From NCBI RefSeq assembly GCF_000292245.2, contig NZ_ALPT02000030.1, positions 1 to 51,472 on the forward strand: 51,472 nt of DNA. The letters run 5' to 3'. Below, one piece after another: positions 46,070-51,472 of the stretch. A program made the position numbers and the translations under genes. Source of the stretch: Alkalihalobacillus alcalophilus ATCC 27647 = CGMCC 1.3604 (GTDB lineage Bacteria > Bacillota > Bacilli > Bacillales > Bacillaceae_D). The stretch's first letter is position 1; each line of letters starts with the position of its first letter. Under the pieces are notes generated by a model. The model was given only the letters and a program-made list of their open reading frames with translations, was not told the DNA's origin and did no database searches.

Positions 46070-46085
46070 AGTTTAATACTAAACT
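46070..46085. promoter_or_regulatory. Candidate MhqR operator
   Basis: AGTTTAATACTAAACT is a palindrome with 6-bp perfect arms and a 4-bp centre. It lies 25 nt before the regulator start, the right place for an autorepressing MarR protein. The sequence differs from the B. subtilis MhqR box, so it is a prediction. Confidence 0.55.
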
Positions 46086-46221
46086 AATAATTTGTAAATG
46101 ATTTTCACTTACTTTTTTTATTAAATAAAAAATTGTTCATAAAAAGGATGTTTTAAATAAAGGAAAGGTGGTTAAAGAAGAATAAGCACGATCATAAATA
46201 ACTAAAAGGAGCTGGGCCCTT

Positions 46222-47037
46222 ATGTTAATAGAAGCTGGTAAATTGAAAAAGTATTCCATGAAAGCACTAGATGATGAATTAGGATCCATTGATGATTTTA
46301 TTTTCGAAAGTGATACATTTAAAATTCGTTATGTCGTTGCTGATACAAGAAAATGGTTTATCGGAGGGCAAGTGCTACTGAGAATGGCAGCATTTGAAGA
46401 GCTTGACTTTATTGAGAAAACGCTAACGGTTAATTTGACGAAGGAGCAAATTAAAAACAGCCCAAAACCTGAAGATCATGAACCATTTTCTCGCTCGTTT
46501 GAAAAAAGGTTAAATGACCACTATGGCTGGGATCATTATTGGCTTCATGCACCAGGAGCCATACCTACAGGAACCGGACCTTCCTTTGTTGGACGCACTG
46601 CTTACACCCCGGCTACACCTCCTATGAGAGAACTCGATAAAACAAGCATAGGTGCAGATGAGAACGAAACAACATCAACAACTGAAGAACCTACTTTACA
46701 AAGTTTTGATCATTTAAATAAATTTCATATCCATGCAAAAAATGGACAGGTCGGTCAATTAGTAGATTGTATTATGAACTATGACACATCAGAAATACGA
46801 TACTTTATCGTTAATGTAGGTGGGTTTCTATCTAAGGATCTAGTCGTTGTTTCCGTTGATATGTTAAAGGAAATCTCCCATCTTGACCGCACGATAACGG
46901 TTTCCATTGAGAAAGAATTAATTGAAAATGGACCTAATTACAATGCCGACCAACCGTTTACACGTGAGCATGAAGAACAAATTTACAGACACTACGACAT
47001 AACCCCTTATTGGGAAATGTCTTCATCTACAAAGTAA
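46222..47037 (+). CDS. Double PRC-barrel domain protein
   Basis: 271 aa, soluble. Two PRC-barrel-like halves: residues 1-80 (GKLKKYSMKALDDELGSIDD..IRYVVADTRKWFIGGQVLL) and about 168-245 (FHIHAKNGQVGQLVDCIMNY..IRYFIVNVGGFLSKDLVVV), joined by an acidic linker. AAAGGAG lies 10 nt before the ATG. Such proteins are often general-stress genes in Bacillus; I see no clear sigma-B promoter here. Divergent from the mhq-like operon and closed by a strong terminator. Confidence 0.88.
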   Translation: MLIEAGKLKKYSMKALDDELGSIDDFIFESDTFKIRYVVADTRKWFIGGQVLLRMAAFEELDFIEKTLTVNLTKEQIKNSPKPEDHEPFSRSFEKRLNDHYGWDHYWLHAPGAIPTGTGPSFVGRTAYTPATPPMRELDKTSIGADENETTSTTEEPTLQSFDHLNKFHIHAKNGQVGQLVDCIMNYDTSEIRYFIVNVGGFLSKDLVVVSVDMLKEISHLDRTITVSIEKELIENGPNYNADQPFTREHEEQIYRHYDITPYWEMSSSTK

Positions 47038-47080
47038 AAGTTAAAAAGATAAGAGGCTTGGACAAAACCCACCTTTGATA

Positions 47081-47126
47081 TGAAAAGCCGGTGACATTTT
47101 ACTCGTTTAAAATGTCACCGGCTTTC
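47081..47126 (+). terminator. Terminator of PRC-barrel gene
   Basis: AAAGCCGGTGACATTTTA pairs perfectly with TAAAATGTCACCGGCTTT around a 6-nt loop, then CATTATAT. Confidence 0.9.
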
Positions 47127-47317
47127 ATTATATGTATTGGAACAGAAGTGGATGGCGTCCTTCTCTTTACAGCTTGCACCAAGTCTAACTATCTCTTAAT
47201 TTCTCTTTTTACTAAATTATCAAATTTTTAATAAGATTGCTAAAACATTTACTTTATTTTTTTGAGAAATTTAAACGTCAAAAAAGTTAAATTATAGTAC
47301 AATGGTTCACATGTCAT

Positions 47318-47359
47318 TTTCAGACATTATCTTAAAATAATTTATATTAGTCTGAAAAT
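47318..47359 (+). promoter_or_regulatory. Inverted repeat before AbgT-type gene
   Basis: TTTTCAGAC and GTCTGAAAA are exact inverted copies 24 nt apart, ending 32 nt before the ATG. They could be an operator for a dimeric regulator or a leader hairpin. A TATAGTACAAT (-10-like) lies just upstream at 47295-47305. Confidence 0.45.
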
Positions 47360-47390
47360 ATTATCTATTATGAGGAGTGTTTTTATTACG

Positions 47391-48932
47391 ATGGACAACC
47401 AAGAGAAAAAATCGCTGTTTAACCGATTTTTGACCTTTGTAGAAGTGGTCGGAAATAAGCTTCCCCACCCTATAACATTATTTGCCATTATGGCACTTAT
47501 AGTCGTCGGTCTTTCTGCTGTTTTATCTAGCTTAAATGTCTCAGTGGATAATCCAGCTGAACCAGGAGAAATTTTAGAAGTTAAAAACTTACTTTCTGCT
47601 GATGGTATCAACTATATGGTTAGTGAAATGGTCAATAACTTCATTAACTTTGCTCCGTTAGGTATTGTACTTGCAACGATGCTCGGAATTGGAATTGCTG
47701 AAAGAAGTGGGCTTATTAGCGCCGCATTAAGAGGACTCGTAACCTCTGTTCCAAAACGTTTAATTACAGCTGCTCTTGTTTTTGCTGGGATCATGTCGAG
47801 TTTAGCTGCTGATGCAGGTTACATCGTGTTACCACCACTAGGAGCTTTATTATTTATTGCGATTGGACGACATCCACTTGCTGGTATGGCCGCTGCCTTT
47901 GCCGGAGTATCAGGTGGTTTTGCAGCCAACTTATTTATTACCGCCACTGATCCAATGCTTGGAGAATTAACGCGTCAAGCAGCCGCTACATATGACCCTG
48001 CTTATGCTGCAGATATAAACATTGCGATGAACTGGTATTTCCTTATTGTTTCTGTTTTTGTTATCACTGCTGCTGGAACATATGTAACCGAAAAAATTGT
48101 TGAACCTCGCTTAGGAAAATACAAAGCAAACAAAGACCAAGAAGCCGAGGAAAACATTCAATATTTATCAAAACCTGAAAAACGCGCCTTAACATGGTCT
48201 GGACTTGCCATGCTGTTAACAGTTGGGGTTCTTTCTCTGTTAGTCGTTCCTGAATGGGGACCAATGCGTGGAGATGGTGATAATCCGATCGTTCAATCAC
48301 CATTTATGAACTCTCTCGGAATCCTTATTTTATTCGTCTTCTTAATTCCAGGTTTAGTTTATGGGATTTTAATGAAAAACATCAAAAGCGATAAAGATGT
48401 GGCAAGCCAACTTTCCGATACAATGGCTTCCATGGGAATGTTTATCGTTTTAGCATTTACAGCTGGTCAATTCGTTGCCTTTTTTAATGAAACAAATATG
48501 GGCATCGTTCTTGGAGTTTATGGAGCAGAGTTTCTTGATAGTGTCAATTTAACAGGCATTCCACTGCTACTAGGCTTTATGGCTATTACAATGCTCATTA
48601 ATTTATTTGTTGGAAGTGCTTCTGCAAAATGGGCAATCATGGCACCTGTTTTTATTCCAATTATGATGGGTTTAGGGTATTCTCCTGAATTCACTCAGCT
48701 TACTTACCGAGTAGCTGATTCAACTACAAATGTCATTTCACCATTAATGCCATATTTTGCGATTATAATCGCTTTCGCTCAAAAGTATGATAAAAAAATG
48801 GGAATTGGAACATTAATTTCTGTTATGCTTCCATACGCGATTGTCTTTACCGTCATCTGGACGGCGATGTTATTTATCTGGATGGCACTTGGGATTAATA
48901 TTGGACCAGCTTCCCCGATTTATTATCCTTAA
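47391..48932 (+). CDS. AbgT-family transporter
   Basis: 513 aa membrane protein with about 12 hydrophobic segments, the length and start (NRFLTFVEVVGNKLPHPITLF) of the AbgT group. Family landmarks: DAGYIVLPPLGALLF, AGVSGGFAANLF and GSASAKWAIMAPVFIP. Members take up p-aminobenzoyl-glutamate or export sulfonamide-like compounds using an ion gradient. ATG 47391 lies 13 nt after GAGGAG, rather far; an in-frame ATT at 47382 has better spacing but is a rare start. Confidence 0.93.
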   Translation: MDNQEKKSLFNRFLTFVEVVGNKLPHPITLFAIMALIVVGLSAVLSSLNVSVDNPAEPGEILEVKNLLSADGINYMVSEMVNNFINFAPLGIVLATMLGIGIAERSGLISAALRGLVTSVPKRLITAALVFAGIMSSLAADAGYIVLPPLGALLFIAIGRHPLAGMAAAFAGVSGGFAANLFITATDPMLGELTRQAAATYDPAYAADINIAMNWYFLIVSVFVITAAGTYVTEKIVEPRLGKYKANKDQEAEENIQYLSKPEKRALTWSGLAMLLTVGVLSLLVVPEWGPMRGDGDNPIVQSPFMNSLGILILFVFLIPGLVYGILMKNIKSDKDVASQLSDTMASMGMFIVLAFTAGQFVAFFNETNMGIVLGVYGAEFLDSVNLTGIPLLLGFMAITMLINLFVGSASAKWAIMAPVFIPIMMGLGYSPEFTQLTYRVADSTTNVISPLMPYFAIIIAFAQKYDKKMGIGTLISVMLPYAIVFTVIWTAMLFIWMALGINIGPASPIYYP

Positions 48933-48936
48933 TAAA

Positions 48937-48974
48937 TAAAAAGCATTCACAGCCGTGAGTGCTTTTTATTTTAT
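48937..48974 (+). terminator. Terminator of AbgT-type gene
   Basis: AAAAAGCATTCAC, loop AGCC, GTGAGTGCTTTTTATTTTA. Canonical. Confidence 0.92.
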
Positions 48975-49025
48975 CCGATTATTTTTATAAAGAAATATGG
49001 TACATGAAATTATTTTGAATGCTAT

Positions 49026-49056
49026 TAAAAAACACGACCTCGAATGAGATCGTGTA
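49026..49056 (-). terminator. Terminator of cold-shock gene
   Basis: Minus strand ACACGATCTC, loop ATTC, GAGGTCGTGTTTTTT. It lies 9 nt after the stop codon. Canonical. Confidence 0.93.
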
Positions 49057-49064
49057 GAAGTTAA

Positions 49065-49265
49065 TTATAATTTAACAACGTTAGCTGCTTGTGGTCCACG
49101 ATCGCCTTCAACGATTTCGAACTCAACTGCTTGGCCTTCGTCTAAAGATTTGAAACCTTCACCAGTAATTGCACTAAAGTGAACAAATACATCGTTTCCG
49201 CCTTCTACTTCGATAAAACCGAAACCTTTTTCAGCGTTAAACCATTTTACTTTACCTGTTTGCAT
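49065..49265 (-). CDS. Cold-shock protein, CspA/CspB family
   Basis: 66 aa single-stranded nucleic-acid-binding protein. RNP1 is KGFGFIEV and RNP2 is VFVHFSAI, with the surface aromatics of the family in KWFNAEKGFGF. GGAG lies 9 nt before the ATG. It acts as RNA chaperone. About 170 nt of AT-rich leader follows upstream, enough for the long 5' UTR typical of csp genes. Which paralogue (CspB, C or D) cannot be told. Confidence 0.95.
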   Translation of the reverse strand: MQTGKVKWFNAEKGFGFIEVEGGNDVFVHFSAITGEGFKSLDEGQAVEFEIVEGDRGPQAANVVKL

Positions 49266-49440
49266 GCAAAAAACTCCATTCTGTTTGTTTACTTAATATG
49301 TTCATCGTCTTTACAATCTGGGTAAATCAGCATTTCACATATTATAACGAAAAAAGACGTTTCTTTTCTCCTTATAAAATGTGAACAATATTCAAAAAAT
49401 GTTTAATTGATATAGCCATATTAGCATATTGAAGCATGAA
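49266..49440 (-). promoter_or_regulatory. csp leader and promoter region
   Basis: About 175 nt without a gene. csp mRNAs usually have long structured 5' UTRs; here the sequence is AT-rich and I do not see a certain cold-box match. Confidence 0.35.
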
Positions 49441-49464
49441 ATGCAAATCTTTTTCCATTAGAAG

Positions 49465-49496
49465 TCATGGCTGGAGTAGGCTATTCTCCAGCCATG
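49465..49496 (-). terminator. Stem-loop after the 28-aa gene
   Basis: CATGGCTGGAG and CTCCAGCCATG pair around a loop of about 9 nt. No T tract follows on the minus strand beyond ACTTCT, so it is a weak terminator or shared 3' structure. Confidence 0.55.
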
Positions 49497-49502
49497 TTTA
49501 AA

Positions 49503-49589
49503 TTAATTTTTACTATAATAGTCATTAATCATCTCTAAAATCGTCGGTTCCTCTTGTTCATTTTTTGGTTTCTCTGCATTATGATTCAT
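49503..49589 (-). CDS. 28-aa small protein
   Basis: A 28-codon gene with a perfect AGGAGG 7 nt before its ATG and a stem-loop directly after. The peptide starts MNHNAEKPKNEQEEP and ends ILEMINDYYSKN: a polar, Glu/Lys/Asn-rich head and a short amphipathic helix. The strong ribosome-binding site and own 3' hairpin argue that it is real. I do not recognise the family; small spore or stress peptides are possible. Confidence 0.65.
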   Translation of the reverse strand: MNHNAEKPKNEQEEPTILEMINDYYSKN

Positions 49590-49705
49590 GATAAAACCTC
49601 CTATTTTTTATTTATTCTATTTATTTGCTTAATTTCATTATACACAGTTGTATTATAAAAGTGAAGTGTTTTTTAAAACTGTTTTAATACAGTTTTCGAA
49701 ACAAA

Positions 49706-49732
49706 TAAAAAACACCTGTAATAACAGGCATT
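49706..49732 (-). terminator. Terminator of 51-aa gene
   Basis: Minus strand TGCCTGT, loop TATT, ACAGGTG, then TTTTTTATTTG. Confidence 0.78.
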
Positions 49733-49741
49733 TCAAGCTTT

Positions 49742-49897
49742 TTATTTTTTCATTTTCGCTTCAATTATTTGCAGCATTTCATCTGCTTCTTTTCCAGACC
49801 TAGCTTCAATTCCTTCTATTATTCGATTCCCCCATAATAGTGAAAAGGCAAATAAACAAAAAAAGAGAGCAATTAAAACAAGAAAAAAAGCAATCAT
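49742..49897 (-). CDS. 51-aa single-pass membrane protein
   Basis: A 51-codon gene with AAGGAGG 7 nt before the ATG and a terminator 10 nt after. MIAFFLVLIALFFCLFAFSL is a membrane helix; the tail (GNRIIEGIEARSGKEADEML) is a charged amphipathic helix likely in the cytoplasm. No family is recognised. Layout suggests a small membrane regulator. No conserved motif other than the helix. Confidence 0.72.
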   Translation of the reverse strand: MIAFFLVLIALFFCLFAFSLLWGNRIIEGIEARSGKEADEMLQIIEAKMKK

Positions 49898-50016
49898 GGC
49901 ACTTCCTCCTTATATCATCACTTTTAACAATTTATGAGTATCTATGAAGAAAGATGCATAAGTTCTGTTTCTTTAATTCATACTATACTTATCTATTGTT
50001 ATAAGGAGGATTTATC

Positions 50017-50574
50017 TTGAAAAAATGCTTCACTTTTCTACTTATCGCCTTCTTGCTCCCTTTAGCCGCTTGTCAAGTCGATTCTGAATCACAAATGATC
50101 GAAGATTCTCAAAAGAATGAACGCCCATTAGGTTTTCAAGGTGTAGCTAGCGATAAAGATCAAAACCGACGTAAGGGCTTAGCGGATGAGCAAATGATTT
50201 TTTACGCTGACAAATCAGGTCAATATTTAAGTAATGTCATTTCCTATCTTGAAAATCATGCATTCTTTTTTGAAAACCCTAACAATGAAACAGATGCCCT
50301 CCAATCGTTTCAACAAGCATTAGCTGAAATTAGAAGCCAAACCGTAGAATTAATCAATACAGAGCGACCTAAAGCGTTTAATGGTTTTCACGAAATTCAC
50401 TTAAGTCTACTCGTTGAATTAGACGTATTAGACCGCATTTTGATGGACATGCGTGCCCCAATCGATACGAAACAGTATCATTCTGCTCGGGTGCATTATG
50501 AAAACGCAATTATCAATTATAAATCATTAGAACGTGAATGGTTTTCAGTCACTGAAGAATTTGGTATTTATTAA
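50017..50574 (+). CDS. Hypothetical lipoprotein
   Basis: 185 aa. TTG start 7 nt after AAGGAGG; signal peptide MKKCFTFLLIAFLLPLAAC with lipobox LAAC. The mature part begins QVDSES and has RPLGFQGVASDKDQNRRKGL, followed by a mainly helical domain (SNVISYLENHAFFFENPNNE..AFNGFHEIHLSLLVELDVLD). I do not recognise the family. It converges with a YhcN/YlaJ-type spore lipoprotein that also has RPLG shortly after the lipid Cys, so a spore-membrane role is possible but unproven. Confidence 0.85.
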   Translation: MKKCFTFLLIAFLLPLAACQVDSESQMIEDSQKNERPLGFQGVASDKDQNRRKGLADEQMIFYADKSGQYLSNVISYLENHAFFFENPNNETDALQSFQQALAEIRSQTVELINTERPKAFNGFHEIHLSLLVELDVLDRILMDMRAPIDTKQYHSARVHYENAIINYKSLEREWFSVTEEFGIY

Positions 50575-50581
50575 TGAAAAA

Positions 50582-50638
50582 ATAAAGGACCAGCACAGAT
50601 AATTTATGATTGAAATCATCGGCTGGTCCTCTTTATTT
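50582..50638. terminator. Bidirectional terminator between two lipoprotein genes
   Basis: AAAGGACCAGC and GCTGGTCC pair around an AT-rich loop of about 27 nt; CTCTTTATTT follows on plus and TTTATTTTTTC on minus. Serves both convergent genes. Confidence 0.88.
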
Positions 50639-51320
50639 ATCTGAATAGTTCCTGCATTTCGGCAACCATTCCTTTAAAAGAACGAAATGGCCAGCCAGCT
50701 TGTTCCCCGTTTTCAAATGCTTCCATCCGATTAATAATCGAACGTTTTGACGTAATAAACACTTCCTTATCTATTGAATCAACTTGAATTTCCTCACGAA
50801 CACTACGGGTTAACTTATCATTATTCGCTTCACTTGATTCAATTCCAATTAACATTTGCTCGTCTGTTTCAATAATATGCACATCTTCCACTGTTTCTAA
50901 CGATAAAATAGACGATTTTAACTGTTCTGTTGCATCTAGTCCCATTTGCTGTATTCCCATGCCTCGTTTTCTCTCTAATAAATAGCTTTGATCAGGTGGA
51001 TACAATTTCTTTATGAGACCTGGACGATTATTCATCAGTCCATTCCAATTGGTCCCTTTTTCCGTTATTCCTATATTACGTTTATACCCTAATGATCCTG
51101 TTTGATAAGGCGGCTTGCCCTTTGTTAAACCTAAAACAGTATTATCAGGAACAAGCATATCTGTAATCGGACCTTCATGACTTCTCATTTCATTAGTGCC
51201 CACTCCGCTAAACGTTAGATCGGGGTCGCTTTTAGCCCCAAGCGGTCGTTGCTGCTCCAACACACAACCTGTTAGCACAACGAACAATATCATTGACATC
51301 ATCAAGATGGTTGTTCTCAA
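50637..51320 (-). CDS. YhcN/YlaJ-type sporulation lipoprotein
   Basis: 227 aa. TTG start 6 nt after GGAGG; signal MRTTILMMSMILFVVLTGC with lipobox LTGC. The C-terminal domain (DATEQLKSSILSLETVEDVHIIETDEQMLIGIES) is the YhcN/YlaJ fold known from spore membrane lipoproteins such as YhcN and YlaJ. The middle contains GLTKGKPPYQTGSLGYKRN, unassigned. Likely made in the forespore, as for the B. subtilis relatives; no sigma-G promoter could be confirmed in the short upstream part. Confidence 0.85.
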   Translation of the reverse strand: MRTTILMMSMILFVVLTGCVLEQQRPLGAKSDPDLTFSGVGTNEMRSHEGPITDMLVPDNTVLGLTKGKPPYQTGSLGYKRNIGITEKGTNWNGLMNNRPGLIKKLYPPDQSYLLERKRGMGIQQMGLDATEQLKSSILSLETVEDVHIIETDEQMLIGIESSEANNDKLTRSVREEIQVDSIDKEVFITSKRSIINRMEAFENGEQAGWPFRSFKGMVAEMQELFR

Positions 51321-51472
51321 TTTATCCCTCCTCTCTACCTATATTTTGCTCCAATTATCTACAAAACACTGAGGTAAATTAAGGCTATAATAGGGCTAAT
51401 CATTGTCGAAACACTTCTATTTTTAGCAGTTAATGACTTTTTTTTTAGAAAGTCTTTCTTTTCATTTTTTAT
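51321..51472. other. Window edge, upstream of spore lipoprotein gene
   Basis: 150 nt, AT-rich, with a T9 run near 51438-51446. It probably holds the promoter of the YhcN/YlaJ-type gene. No gene is seen. Confidence 0.35.

Overview
The window looks like a low-GC chromosome segment from a spore-forming Bacillaceae. The evidence is the block mrfA(yprA)-mrfB(yprB)-cotD-ypsA-gpsB-rnpB in B. subtilis-like order, a CotD-type spore coat protein, a YhcN/YlaJ-type spore lipoprotein, a B-type RNase P RNA, a T-box leader, a perfect CcpA cre site, and TTG/GTG starts behind strong AGGAGG sites. GC-rich structured intergenic repeats suggest the alkaliphilic/halotolerant Bacillus relatives, but the species cannot be fixed from sequence alone.

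Layout. 1-8.7 kb (minus): a catabolite-repressed galactoside operon, in transcribed order lipoprotein binding protein, two MalFG-type permeases, GH2 beta-galactosidase, GH36 alpha-galactosidase (frameshifted). 8.97-11.0 kb (plus): a T-box riboswitch, an MFS exporter and a small damaged membrane-protein gene. 11.0-15.1 kb: repeat-rich DNA around a YesN/YesM-type two-component system (minus), which probably senses sugars for the galactoside operon. 15.1-18.1 kb (minus): an ABC_sub_bind (TrpXYZ-like) ABC importer whose ATPase is frameshifted. 18.3-24.6 kb (minus): rnpB, an RNase H-like protein, gpsB, ypsA, cotD, mrfB, mrfA. 24.8-28.1 kb: PPOX flavoprotein, MocR-type aminotransferase, a repeat cluster with a MITE-like element, and a basic hypothetical protein.

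28.3-40.6 kb (minus) is the most striking region. It is an eight-gene, tightly overlapping operon: a large secreted/membrane protein, ABC-2 ATPase and permease, a coiled-coil/Gly-rich membrane protein, MoxR AAA+ ATPase, DUF58, a BatA-like VWA protein and a 920-residue protein with two VWA domains. It resembles a self-contained cell-surface system of unknown function. 40.6-51.5 kb holds tandem structured repeats, a GNAT enzyme, a MecA-type PBP, an mhqR-mhqO-mhqD-like quinone/catechol response operon, a PRC-barrel protein, an AbgT transporter, a cold-shock protein, two very small proteins (28 and 51 aa), and two convergent lipoprotein genes.

A cross-cutting observation: three genes certainly, and a fourth probably, are broken by what looks like loss of one base in an A/T homopolymer. 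This is either homopolymer error in the assembly or real decay or slippage. One of them, alpha-galactosidase, sits exactly on an in-frame A-AAA-AAA slippery heptamer with a TAATG stop/start overlap.
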